Shown here in pieces: positions 34,516-42,303 of a DNA stretch of 64,000 nt. Position numbers and translations under genes: made by a program. The stretch is from Pseudogemmobacter humi (lineage in GTDB: Bacteria > Pseudomonadota > Alphaproteobacteria > Rhodobacterales > Rhodobacteraceae): positions 62,001 through 126,000 of the forward strand of contig NZ_UXAW01000051.1 of the NCBI RefSeq assembly GCF_900609055.1, given 5' to 3'. The first letter of the stretch is position 1. Every line of letters begins with the position of its first letter. The notes under the pieces were generated by a model. The model had not been told where the DNA came from, searched no databases, and saw only the letters and a list, made by a program, of their open reading frames with translations.

Positions 34516-34845
34516 TCAGGCGACTTCGATCGGCTTCACGTCTTCGTAGACGGAGCCGTCGTCATCATACCAGGTGAACTTGAATTCGCCCGCCGCATCC
34601 ACCCTGGCGTCGAATTCGAAATAGGGGTTGGTCGAGACCGCCGGGTCGATGGCCACATCCACCACGTTCGCCCCGTTCAGATCGCAGGTGAAGCGGTTGA
34701 TGATCGAGCGCGGGATCAGTTTGCCCTCGGCGTCCTTGCGCTGACCCGATTCCATCTTGTGCGAGATCAGCGCCTTGATCGTCACCACCTCGCCGGCTTT
34801 GGCCGATTTCGGAACCTTCACGCGCGGCTTTGCATCGTCTGCCAT
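34516..34845 (-). CDS. soxZ: SoxZ, subunit of the SoxYZ sulfur carrier
   Basis: A 109-residue soluble protein without signal peptide; it is co-exported with SoxY through the Tat system. It has the family pattern: PRVKVPKSAKAGEVVTIKAL, ISHKMESGQRKD, IPRSIINRFTCDLNG and the ending FTWYDDDGSVYEDVKPIEV. The immunoglobulin-like fold and length match known SoxZ. The gene is 22 bp downstream of soxY. Confidence 0.97.
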   Translation of the reverse strand: MADDAKPRVKVPKSAKAGEVVTIKALISHKMESGQRKDAEGKLIPRSIINRFTCDLNGANVVDVAIDPAVSTNPYFEFDARVDAAGEFKFTWYDDDGSVYEDVKPIEVA

Positions 34846-34867
34846 CTCTGTTCTCCTGTTCCTGTTC

Positions 34868-35290
34868 TCAGCCGCCGCAGCCGCCGATGGTGACCTTGAC
34901 GGTGGTTTGCGCCCGGATGACCGAACCGTCGCCCATCCTGGCCAGCGCGATCACGTCCTGGGTCTGCGCGAGACGGATGCGGGTGGCGGCACGCTGTGCG
35001 GCGGCGGCGGGGCCGAAGGTGAAGGTGGCCACCGCAGGCTCGGGGTTGCCTGCCGCCAGCAGCATGATCGCCACCGCGCCGGGGGCCGAAACCTCGACCG
35101 GCACGGTATTGCCGTTCTCGGCGATCTCGGGAGCGGTCAGCGTCAGCCCGCCCTCGCCCGGGGTGGCTCCGCCGGTGAAGGCCGCGGTCAGCTCGTCTAC
35201 GGTGGCGGCAAACGCTGCGGTGCCGGGCAGGACGGCGGCGGCAACGCCGCCGAAGCCGAGCCAGAGTGCATCGCGTCGTGAAAGGGTCAT
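34868..35290 (-). CDS. soxY: SoxY, sulfur-carrier subunit
   Basis: A 140-residue protein with a twin-arginine signal (TLSRRDALWLGFGGVAAAV) and the invariant C-terminal GGCGG, whose Cys is the covalent carrier for all sulfur intermediates. The core TAPEIAENGNTVPVEVSAPGA and RMGDGSVIRAQTTVKV matches the family. AGGAGG precedes the start at 35290. It forms a heterodimer with SoxZ. Confidence 0.97.
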   Translation of the reverse strand: MTLSRRDALWLGFGGVAAAVLPGTAAFAATVDELTAAFTGGATPGEGGLTLTAPEIAENGNTVPVEVSAPGAVAIMLLAAGNPEPAVATFTFGPAAAAQRAATRIRLAQTQDVIALARMGDGSVIRAQTTVKVTIGGCGG

Positions 35291-35355
35291 ATCGTTCCTC
35301 CTGGTTTCGGGGCCGGGCGCGGGGCGCAGCCGGGGCCGGATATGTATCCGGGTCG

Positions 35356-35829
35356 TCATTCCTTCAGCGTCACGAGGAAGGCGACGACATCCTCGATCTG
35401 CTGGGCGTTCAGGATCGGGGCCAGCGGCTCGGTTCCGGCCTTGCCGGTGAAGCCGTCGCCGGGGCGGACGAAGCCGTCGACCTTGTAGAAGGCCGGCATG
35501 AACGTGCCCTCGAAGGTCATCTTCGCATTGGCGACGATGCCGCGCAGCTCGGCCTCGGACCAGCGGTCGCCCGCCCCGTCGAGCGGCGGCGCGATGGTGC
35601 CGGGAAATTCGACATCCGGCAGCGCGCCGATCTGATGGCAGGCCACGCAATTTCCCAGGGCGTTGGTGGTCATCACCTTGACGCCGTTCGCCGGATCACC
35701 CGGCACGCCGGTCAGCGAGGCCTCTACCGCACCTTCGGCGAAGCTCACGTCTTTCGGCGCCGTTTCACAGATGGCGGGCGTTGCGATGACCGTTACCATC
35801 GCAGACACTCGCCACAGATGGCTGTTCAT
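35356..35829 (-). CDS. soxX: SoxX, monoheme cytochrome of SoxAX
   Basis: A 157-residue cytochrome c with a signal peptide (to about residue 21) and one heme site CVACH near residue 61, followed by PGTIAPPLDGAGDRWSEAELRG and a probable Met ligand in FMPAFYKV. It forms the SoxAX complex. It is the first gene after an AT-rich 113-bp gap with candidate SoxR operators and is expected to be the start of the main inducible sox transcript. Confidence 0.95.
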   Translation of the reverse strand: MNSHLWRVSAMVTVIATPAICETAPKDVSFAEGAVEASLTGVPGDPANGVKVMTTNALGNCVACHQIGALPDVEFPGTIAPPLDGAGDRWSEAELRGIVANAKMTFEGTFMPAFYKVDGFVRPGDGFTGKAGTEPLAPILNAQQIEDVVAFLVTLKE

Positions 35830-35887
35830 GCTGTCCTCCCTGTGCTCTCCCTTGCGACAGGATAACCGCCCGGGCAGAGCTCTGACA

Positions 35888-35919
35888 ATATTAATATAGC
35901 AATATCTGAATATTTATAT
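35888..35919. promoter_or_regulatory. Candidate SoxR operator, soxW-soxX gap
   Basis: The gap is far more AT-rich than its surroundings. It holds the palindrome ATATTAATAT (35888-35897) and ATATCTGAATATTTATAT (35902-35919). The latter matches 15 of 18 positions of the motif in the soxS-soxV gap. SoxR of Paracoccus is known to bind both gaps. Confidence 0.68.
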
Positions 35920-35942
35920 CTTCTATTGCGCGACAGGGTTCT

Positions 35943-36497
35943 TCAATCGGCAGGATTCACCTGACCGGCAAGGAATTTCTGGAAATGCTCGCCGTTCTCA
36001 TAGCCGTGGTCGCGCACCCAGGTCAGCAGAGCGCGGGTGGTGCCCTTGCCGAAGGCGCCGGGCATCTGCGCCACCGCCGCCTCGGCCGCCGTTGCCCCTT
36101 CGGGCACCTCTTCGGGCAGGAAGATCATCGTCGGCGTGAACATCACCCCCCAGCGGGCCGCCATCTCCTTCTCGGGCAGCGCGGTGCCGTCAAAATCGGT
36201 CACTTCGACATCGCCGAACAGATTCATCTGCACCACGAAGTAGTTTTCACGCAAAAGCGCGTCGATCTGCGGATCGGGGAAGACCTCTTCATGCATCTTC
36301 CGGCAGTAGATGCAGCCCCGTTGCTCGACGAGAATCAGCAGGCGCCTGCCCTCGCCATTCGCTTCGGCCAGATCCTCGCGCAGATCCCTGAAAGTTTCGC
36401 GCAGCCAGGCGGGCTTGTGCAGCCCGTCGTCGCCGATCTCGGCGGCGGCAGGGGCGGCGATCAGCAACAGGGCGGCAAGCAGCCGAAGCGGTTTCAT
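35943..36497 (-). CDS. soxW: SoxW, periplasmic thioredoxin
   Basis: A 184-residue exported thioredoxin-like protein (signal ends PAAAEIG). The redox motif is CIYC near residues 62-65 in LVEQRGCIYCRKMHEEVFPD, and the cis-Pro loop is VMFTPTMIF. SoxW receives electrons from SoxV and keeps periplasmic Sox components reduced. It lies 12 bp after the soxV stop and forms a transcription pair with it. Confidence 0.93.
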   Translation of the reverse strand: MKPLRLLAALLLIAAPAAAEIGDDGLHKPAWLRETFRDLREDLAEANGEGRRLLILVEQRGCIYCRKMHEEVFPDPQIDALLRENYFVVQMNLFGDVEVTDFDGTALPEKEMAARWGVMFTPTMIFLPEEVPEGATAAEAAVAQMPGAFGKGTTRALLTWVRDHGYENGEHFQKFLAGQVNPAD

Positions 36498-36509
36498 CTG
36501 AGGCTCCTC

Positions 36510-37259
36510 TTATCTGAGCGTGGCGGACCAGTCGAAATGCCGGATCATCCATTCGGCGATCAGGTTCACGGAATCGGTGGCGATCAGCAGGCCGAAGACG
36601 ATCAGCATCGCCCCCATGGCCTTTTCCACATGCCCCATCAGCGCGCGGTGGCGTGCGACCCAGGCCAGGAACGGCCCGGCGAAAAGCGCGGCCAGCACGA
36701 AGGGCAGGGTCATCGCCAGACCGTAGATCACCAGGAGAAGCCCGCCGCGCCACAGCTCGCCCATGCCCGAGGCCACCATCAGGATCGCCGCCAGCGCCGG
36801 GCCGACGCAGGGCGTCCAGCCGAAGCCGAAAGCCAGCCCCATGATATAGGCGCCCAGTGCGCTGGTGGGTTTCGCGGCGCTCTGCACGCGGGCCTCGCGG
36901 TAGAACAGGCCGATCCGCAAGATGCCGAGGAAATGCAGCCCGAACAGGATCAGCACCGCCGCGGCTGCCCAGGACAGCATCCCTTTCCATTGCGCGAAGG
37001 CCCGGCCCATCGCCGTCGCCCCGAGGCCGAGCAGCAGGAAGATCGTCGTCACCCCGAGCGCGAAGGCCAGCGCGCGCAACGCCATCCGCCTGCGTGCGCC
37101 AGGCGCAAACCCGGCCTGCCCGGCGCCGCCCTCCCGCAATTCGCTTACCGAGACACCGGCCATATAGGACAGGTAGAACGGCACCATCGGCAGGATGCAG
37201 GGCGACAGGAAGGACAAGAGCCCCGCCAGCGCGGCCCCGCCCCAGGTGATATCCGGCAT
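36510..37259 (-). CDS. soxV: SoxV, CcdA-type membrane thiol transporter
   Basis: A 249-residue membrane protein of the CcdA/DsbD family with six membrane helices. The two reactive Cys lie in FLSPCILPMVPFYLSYMAG (about residue 20) and FGWTPCVGPALAAIL (about residue 140). It carries reductant from cytoplasmic thioredoxin to SoxW. GGAGG is six bases upstream of the chosen start 37259. An upstream extension would run through the operator region and is rejected. Confidence 0.94.
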   Translation of the reverse strand: MPDITWGGAALAGLLSFLSPCILPMVPFYLSYMAGVSVSELREGGAGQAGFAPGARRRMALRALAFALGVTTIFLLLGLGATAMGRAFAQWKGMLSWAAAAVLILFGLHFLGILRIGLFYREARVQSAAKPTSALGAYIMGLAFGFGWTPCVGPALAAILMVASGMGELWRGGLLLVIYGLAMTLPFVLAALFAGPFLAWVARHRALMGHVEKAMGAMLIVFGLLIATDSVNLIAEWMIRHFDWSATLR

Positions 37260-37305
37260 TGCATTCCTCCCCGTCCCTCGGGCGGCTTGCCCGGGGAACC
37301 CTCTT

Positions 37306-37323
37306 ATATTAGAATATTCATAT
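37306..37323. promoter_or_regulatory. Candidate SoxR operator, soxS-soxV gap
   Basis: ATATTAGAATATTCATAT contains the palindrome GAATATTC and is the partner of the motif at 35902-35919. It is 46 bp from the soxV start and overlaps the first two bases of the soxS start codon, so repressor binding could block transcription of both divergent units. Confidence 0.68.
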
Positions 37324-37714
37324 GTTAAAATTCTTCCGTCAATCCCTTGCCCGGTTCCCGGTCCGGGCACTCGTCCTCCTGGCCGCGCTGGTGCCGGGGA
37401 GGGCGCTGGCGGCGGGGGAATTGCAGCTTCTGATGTTTGAACAGCCGGGCTGTGGCTGGTGTGCCCGCTGGAATGCCGAGGTCGCACCGCAATATCCGCT
37501 GACCGACGAAGGCCGGGCGGCGCCGCTGCGGCGGCTGCAATTGCGCGAGCCGCTGCCCGGGGGGCTGGCGCTTCAACGCCCTGTCACCTTCACCCCCACC
37601 TTCGTTCTGGTGGCCGACGGGGCCGAGACCGCGCGGCTGGAGGGCTATCCGGGCGAGGATTTCTTCTGGCCGCTTCTGTCGCGGATGATCGCCGAAGCCG
37701 GCGCCACGCCTTAG
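37322..37714 (+). CDS. soxS: SoxS, periplasmic thioredoxin-like protein
   Basis: A 130-residue exported protein (signal to about residue 31, GRALAAGE). The redox motif CGWC sits in MFEQPGCGWCARWNAEVAP and the cis-Pro loop is VTFTPTFVLV. SoxS of Paracoccus reactivates SoxYZ. The first ATG (37322) lies within the operator and has no ribosome site; no other in-frame start gives a signal peptide, so translation may be leaderless or weak. soxR follows 97 bp later. Confidence 0.9.
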   Translation: MLKFFRQSLARFPVRALVLLAALVPGRALAAGELQLLMFEQPGCGWCARWNAEVAPQYPLTDEGRAAPLRRLQLREPLPGGLALQRPVTFTPTFVLVADGAETARLEGYPGEDFFWPLLSRMIAEAGATP

Positions 37715-37811
37715 CCGACACGCCGTTTCCCCCGGTTTTTTGTCGCAGTTTCCTGTTCCGGTACGAGTTTCGGTTGCCGAACGGCGGTTTCGCCTGCATG
37801 TAGGGAACGGC

Positions 37812-38171
37812 ATGAATAGGATATGTCCATTGGGGAATATCGATAGCATCCCTGACAGGCCGGAACCGGAAGCGGATTTCGATTCCCTGCTGCGCGCGGC
37901 GACCGAAGCCGCGACGCTGCTCAAGGCGCTTGGCCATGAGGGGCGGCTGATGATCCTGTGCCATCTGCTTGGCGGCCCCAAAAGCGTGACCGCGCTGGAA
38001 AACCTGCTCGAGTCGCGCCAGGCCGTGGTCAGCCAGCAGTTGGCCCGGCTGCGCCACGAGGGCCTGGTGACCGCCCGTCGCGAGGGGCAGACAATTTATT
38101 ACGCCTTGCTCGATCCGAAGGTCGTTGACATTTTGCATGTTCTGCAAAGGCTGTATGGACCTGCCTGCTGA
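37812..38171 (+). CDS. soxR: SoxR, ArsR-family repressor of the sox genes
   Basis: A 119-residue winged-helix protein. The ArsR pattern is ATLLKALGHEGRLMILCHLLGGPKSVTALENLLESRQAVVSQQLARLRHEGLVTARREGQTIYYAL (residues about 34-97). The N-terminus has Cys5 and the C-terminus ends YGPAC; in Paracoccus SoxR two Cys sense sulfur species, and these Cys are plausible counterparts of that pair. The start at 37812 has AGGGAA upstream. It binds the soxS-soxV and soxW-soxX gaps and is released during growth with thiosulfate. Confidence 0.93.
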   Translation: MNRICPLGNIDSIPDRPEPEADFDSLLRAATEAATLLKALGHEGRLMILCHLLGGPKSVTALENLLESRQAVVSQQLARLRHEGLVTARREGQTIYYALLDPKVVDILHVLQRLYGPAC

Positions 38172-38225
38172 GCGCGGAGTCTGCGCGCCCGGGCAGGCTG
38201 CCACGACGCAAGGGAGAGAGGCGAT

Positions 38226-39269
38226 ATGGATGAGCTGCCATTCGGGGCGCTCGCGGCCCTCGTCGGTCTGACCGGCGGCGTGGTTCTGGGGCTGGCGGCC
38301 CGGCTGGGCGATTTCTGCACACTCGGGGCGCTGGAAGCGGCGATCTACGGCAAGGATCAGCGGCGGCTGCGGCTTTGGGGCGTGGTGCTCGGCGTGGCGG
38401 TTCTGGCGACCCAGGGGCTGGCACTGGCCGGGCTGGTCGACCTTTCGGGCAGTTTTTACCACAATATCGAATGGAATCCGGTGGCTTCGATCGTCGGCGG
38501 ACTGATCTTCGGTTATGGCATGGCGATGGCCGGAAACTGCGGCTTCGGCGCGCTGGTGCGGTTCGGGGGCGGCGATCTTCGCTCGCTCGTCGTGGTGGTG
38601 GTGATGGGCATCACCGGCTTCATCGCGCTTTCCGGCCCGCTGGCGCCGCTGCGGGTGGCGCTGTTCCCCCAGCCCGAGGCCGCGGGGCCGCAGGGGATCG
38701 TTCATCAACTTGGTCTCTTCGGCCTGCCGGCGGCGGCGACGGTGGCGCTGATCGGCTTCGGCGCGCTGGCCTGGGGCCTCTCGCACGAGCCTTTGCGCCG
38801 GCGGCCGCGGATGGTGCTCTGGGGCGCCGCCGCGGGGCTGGCGGTGGCCTGGTGCTTCCTGGGCACCAGCTGGCTTTACGACCAGAGCCTCGGCGGCGTT
38901 CCGGTCGAAGGCCCCTCTTTCACCGCCCCGGTCGGGCGGACGCTGATCTTCCTGATGACCTCGACCGCCGGCGGGATCACCTTCTCGGTCGGCTCGGTGG
39001 TGGGGGTGATGGCGGGGGCGCTGATCGGCTCGACCCTGCGCGGGTTGTTCAGATGGGAAGCCTGCGAGGACCCGCGCGAGCTTGGCCGGCAGGTCGGCGG
39101 TGCCGCGCTGATGGGGATGGGCGGCGTGATCGCCATGGGCTGCTCGGTGGGGCAGGGCGTCACCGCCTTCGCCGCGCTGGCCTGGTCGGGGCCGGTGACG
39201 CTGGCCGCCATCGCGGTCGGCGCGGTCTTCGGCCTGCATCACCTGATCAGCGGCTTTCAGCCGGAGTGA
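38226..39269 (+). CDS. soxT: SoxT, YeeE/YedE-family sulfur-compound transporter
   Basis: A 347-residue membrane protein with about nine helices of the YeeE/YedE (TsuA/PmpAB) family, which imports thiosulfate or other sulfur compounds. The conserved Cys-containing helical turns are seen as RLGDFCTLGALEAAIYG, AGNCGFGALVRFGGGD and MGCSVGQGVTAFAAL; such Cys relay thiosulfate through the channel in TsuA. It follows soxR on the same strand after 54 bp and may deliver the inducing sulfur species to SoxR in the cytoplasm, as proposed for SoxT elsewhere. Confidence 0.88.
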   Translation: MDELPFGALAALVGLTGGVVLGLAARLGDFCTLGALEAAIYGKDQRRLRLWGVVLGVAVLATQGLALAGLVDLSGSFYHNIEWNPVASIVGGLIFGYGMAMAGNCGFGALVRFGGGDLRSLVVVVVMGITGFIALSGPLAPLRVALFPQPEAAGPQGIVHQLGLFGLPAAATVALIGFGALAWGLSHEPLRRRPRMVLWGAAAGLAVAWCFLGTSWLYDQSLGGVPVEGPSFTAPVGRTLIFLMTSTAGGITFSVGSVVGVMAGALIGSTLRGLFRWEACEDPRELGRQVGGAALMGMGGVIAMGCSVGQGVTAFAALAWSGPVTLAAIAVGAVFGLHHLISGFQPE

Positions 39270-39365
39270 GGCCCGCGCCCGCCCGGGCGGCGCCATCCCG
39301 GACCGGCTGCCGGCTGGAATCACCGAAGGGGCGGGGAAAGCCGAAGCCCGGGCAGATCCCGGCCA

Positions 39366-39416
39366 GCGACATTCGCCTGAGCCGCGCCGCTCTGGCACGG
39401 CTCAGGCGAATGTCGC
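39366..39416. repeat. 19-bp perfect inverted repeat after soxT
   Basis: GCGACATTCGCCTGAGCCG (39366-39384) is exactly complementary to 39398-39416 across a 13-nt loop, about 100 bp past the soxT stop. Stem length and perfection exceed those of usual terminators, and no T-run follows. It could be a terminator, a REP-like unit or a transposon scar. Confidence 0.75.
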
Positions 39417-39599
39417 GGGCTCGGCAGCAGCGCCGAAGACGCCCTGAGGCCCCTGCTCATGCGGGAGACCTCCGGGGTTGCGGTCCGGCGAGGGCCGGGG
39501 GGGCGCCCCATCCCGCCTGAGGGTGTTCGGGGGACGTCGTATCCGCTCCTGCGGTCAGGGCGCTTCGGGGCCGGTTCAGGTCGCCATGGAAGAACGCTT

Positions 39600-39781
39600 C
39601 AGCAGCACCGCAGGCTAGGCGCGACGGCCAGTCCGCGCGACGGTTTGGCGGTGGAAACCGAGCCCTGCCAGATTGGCTTCATCGATGAAAATATCCACGG
39701 CACGAGCCAGGGTGTCTTCCGTGATCCTGGCCGTCCGGTCGCTTCGGGAAAAGCGGTCTGATCCCGACTGAAGCCCGCCAT
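39600..39781 (-). pseudogene. IS1182-family transposase remnant (N-terminal fragment)
   Basis: From ATG 39781 the reading MAGFSRDQTAFPEA matches the usual IS1182-type opening MAGFxRxQT. It then shifts by one base into RITEDTLARAVDIFIDEANLAGLGF, the next conserved block of these transposases, and ends at a stop near 39617. An intact protein has roughly 450 residues. About 30 bp upstream lies GGGTTTTCACACAGGC (39812-39827), of the type found at IS1182 ends. Confidence 0.62.
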
Positions 39782-39811
39782 GTGAGGCCTGCCAACCCCA
39801 GGCATGTGTTG

Positions 39812-39985
39812 GGGTTTTCACACAGGCGCGGCGAAGTTGTGCCAGAGCTCCGGTTTGCAGAACCTGCGAAGAACGACTTCCTCTGAATCCTGATCAAGGC
39901 AGATCGCAGCGGAACGAGAGGCCGCCGTCTGGCCTGTGGAAAAGTATCATTCCCCAGCCATCCCCGACCGGGTTTCCACACAGCC
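39812..39985. repeat. Two IS-end-like direct repeats
   Basis: GGGTTTTCACACAGGC (39812-39827) and GGGTTTCCACACAGCC (39970-39985) are near-identical and in the same orientation, 158 bp apart. With the adjacent transposase remnant they are best read as terminal-repeat relics of one or two IS1182-type elements. From 39986 to 40198 I see nothing further. Confidence 0.45.
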
Positions 39986-40198
39986 TCGGCGGAAAGCGGG
40001 CTGACGGCAGTGCGGCTATGGGATCACAACACCGGAGGCAGTCATTCATACATCGCGCAGGATGGGCGCTGCCGGATCGCCCCTGTCGCGGTTCGCGTGG
40101 CCATGCTGGCGATCTCGCGGCCTTGTTCCAGGGGTGCCCTGGGCAGGAGATCGCCTGATGTTTGCGGGAGGATGAAACCCGGGGGCGGACACGACTGA

Positions 40199-40495
40199 TC
40201 AGACGGCCTCAGCCTGTCCAATGCAACGATAGGTCACATCGAAGCCGAAGGTCGATCTCTGCTCCATGCCCATGAAAGCGGCTTTTTTGCCGGCCCGGGC
40301 GCATTCGCTTTGTGCCAGCGTGTCGTAGCGGGCGGGCGGGCTGCTGCGGGTGGCATCGATCAGCCCATGCAGCACGACACCATCTGCCGTGCTGCGCAGG
40401 ATACGCACAGGCTGATCCTGTCCGGTTGTCACACAGGCCGCCAGCACCGGGCCCAGCAGGGCCAGCGCCGGCAACAGGATCAGGGTCTTTGTCAT
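40199..40495 (-). CDS. Small lipoprotein
   Basis: A 98-residue predicted lipoprotein. The signal peptide ends with lipobox VLAAC (about residue 21). The mature part contains two further Cys (SECARAGKKAAFMGMEQ and TYRCIGQAEAV) and no domain I recognise. It is the last gene of a minus-strand run with the Ntn hydrolase 13 bp upstream. It could be an accessory of the exported amide-cleaving enzymes. Confidence 0.72.
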   Translation of the reverse strand: MTKTLILLPALALLGPVLAACVTTGQDQPVRILRSTADGVVLHGLIDATRSSPPARYDTLAQSECARAGKKAAFMGMEQRSTFGFDVTYRCIGQAEAV

Positions 40496-40508
40496 CGCGA
40501 TTTCTCTC

Positions 40509-41555
40509 TCAGTCGGCGGGCTCGAACGGGAAGGGTTCCGCCGGCACAAAGGCGCCCGATACCTCACCCGAGAGGATGCTGCCCATATCCATGCCCAGAT
40601 CCAGCAGGCGTACGCCGCTGTCCGCGGCAAAGTCCAGCTGCTTCAGATCGACCCAGAACACATTCGGCGAGATCGCGGATTCCACATAGAACAGCCGGTC
40701 CTTCTGATCCGCCACCACCCGCCAGCGCGTGGTCGAGAGGTTCGGCGAATCGGGCGTCGAAATGCCGTAAGGGACCGAGGCGTTGCGGATCACGCTGAAG
40801 GCCGCCGCCGCCGCCTCACGCGGGTCATCGGACTGGACGACCATGTCGATATAGGTGCCCGCCCGCACGAAACGATCAGACGCGCGGGTGGTGCCGGGCA
40901 AGACCTCGCGCGGGTTGACGCCTTTCCAGTAAGAGGCCAGCGCAAGCTGCTGATCATAGGGCGGGTCATTGGTCATGACGTTGAAGTCGCGGCTGTGATG
41001 GATCACCAGTTCGCCATTGATCCATTCCAGAATGGCGCTGTCCCCGCTGGTATCCGACAGGGACAGATGCACCGTGGTCAGCTTGCCGGGCTGCATCGGC
41101 ACATCGCGTGTCGCCACATGGAAGGGGTTGGCTTCCAGATCGGCCACCGCCTCGGCCACGGTCGCGTAATTGTCCATGAAATACTGCGCCCAGAGGGCGA
41201 GCGACATCCGCGGGGTCTTGCCGTCATCTTCCGGGTAATCCGAGCTGACCAGCCAGAGCATATTCGCGACCAGACCCGCCTCGTTCATGCCGTCGACGGT
41301 GGCGATGTCATAGCCCGAGACGATCAGGCTGCCATATTTCGAGGTCCATTCCAGCGAGCGCGGGCCCGCCTCGCCCGTGCGGGTCACGCCGCGCGGCATC
41401 ACCCAGAGATTGGAGACCATCGGCATGCTCCAGTCCATCGAGCGCGCGGTCAGCACGCGGCCTTCGGGGCCGTGATAGACGACGCGGGTGCAGGCGTCGG
41501 CAACCGGGGCGGCGGCGACAGCCAGCGCAAGGGCAAGAGTAAGGGATTTGATCAT
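40509..41555 (-). CDS. Exported Ntn-type linear amide hydrolase (choloylglycine hydrolase family)
   Basis: A 348-residue protein. Cleavage of the signal peptide after VADA exposes Cys22 (CTRVVYHGPEGRVLTARSMDW) as the N-terminal nucleophile, the hallmark of penicillin V acylase and bile salt hydrolase relatives. YDIATVDGMNEAGLVANMLWL, the Asn in FNVMTNDPPY and ASDRF.RAG follow the family pattern (Asn and Arg of the active site). Such enzymes cleave linear C-N amide bonds in N-acyl amides, penicillin V or acyl-homoserine lactones. It lies with a small outer-membrane barrel and an amidohydrolase in a tight operon, so a periplasmic amide-degrading role is likely; the substrate is unknown. Confidence 0.85.
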   Translation of the reverse strand: MIKSLTLALALAVAAAPVADACTRVVYHGPEGRVLTARSMDWSMPMVSNLWVMPRGVTRTGEAGPRSLEWTSKYGSLIVSGYDIATVDGMNEAGLVANMLWLVSSDYPEDDGKTPRMSLALWAQYFMDNYATVAEAVADLEANPFHVATRDVPMQPGKLTTVHLSLSDTSGDSAILEWINGELVIHHSRDFNVMTNDPPYDQQLALASYWKGVNPREVLPGTTRASDRFVRAGTYIDMVVQSDDPREAAAAAFSVIRNASVPYGISTPDSPNLSTTRWRVVADQKDRLFYVESAISPNVFWVDLKQLDFAADSGVRLLDLGMDMGSILSGEVSGAFVPAEPFPFEPAD

Positions 41556-41567
41556 CTTTTTCTCTCC

Positions 41568-42302
41568 TCAAAAGCGCCAGGTCGCGCCGATAAGCGGGCC
41601 GCCCATGCGGACATCCACCTCGGTGCCGCCGCTGCGGTAATCGACATTCAACTGACGATACCCAAAAGACAACCACAGGTTGTCATTCACCTCATAATTC
41701 ACCGTGGCAAGAACCTGGCTGGTGCTTTCCGAGCCAACGCCAAAGCCGCCGAAATCGGCATAGACCAGCGCCGACCATTGTGGGCCCATCGCGATATTGG
41801 CCCGCGCCGCGAGGATCGGATCAACGAAATTCTTGCCCGGCGAGGCATGAATCAGCCCGCCCGCAACGGCAATGCTGCTTTTGATGCTCCAGGCCCGCGC
41901 GCCCCCCAGCAGGTCCAGCGAGAAACCCTGGTTCTCCACCGCGCGCCAGCCCATCAGCATCGTCAGCGAGCGTTGGGTCAGCTTGCCCTCGGCGGGCAGG
42001 CCTGGCGGCACCCGGCCGGATTTCGAGCTTGACGACCAGCTGAGATCGCCCATCAGGACCAGCCGGTCCTGCCGCGCATAGCCCGAGAGGAAGAAAGCGC
42101 CGTCAAGGTCCTCCAGGACGTCGGAAAAGCTCTTGTCGAAGGACAGCGTCGGCGCGCCGGTAAAGGGGGTGATATCGCCGCCGAAGCCGGTCGCCCAGAT
42201 ATAAGGGGTGATCTGGCCTGACCAGTCTTCGGCCAGTGCAGGAAGCGATCCCAGGACAGCGATGGCCACAGCACCCGACAGATTGCGGATCATTTCACTC
42301 AC
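41568..42302 (-). CDS. Small outer-membrane beta-barrel protein
   Basis: A 244-residue exported protein (signal ends LPALAED). The mature sequence begins WSGQITPYIWATGFGGDI, alternates hydrophobic and polar residues throughout and ends GGPLIGATWRF with terminal Phe, as outer-membrane barrels do. About eight strands can be drawn. It resembles the OmpW-like or outer-membrane-autotransporter-barrel-like single proteins of alphaproteobacteria. It lies between the amide hydrolase and amidohydrolase genes with gaps of 12 bp and 1 bp, and may admit their substrate. Confidence 0.78.
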   Translation of the reverse strand: MSEMIRNLSGAVAIAVLGSLPALAEDWSGQITPYIWATGFGGDITPFTGAPTLSFDKSFSDVLEDLDGAFFLSGYARQDRLVLMGDLSWSSSSKSGRVPPGLPAEGKLTQRSLTMLMGWRAVENQGFSLDLLGGARAWSIKSSIAVAGGLIHASPGKNFVDPILAARANIAMGPQWSALVYADFGGFGVGSESTSQVLATVNYEVNDNLWLSFGYRQLNVDYRSGGTEVDVRMGGPLIGATWRF

Positions 42303-42303
42303 C

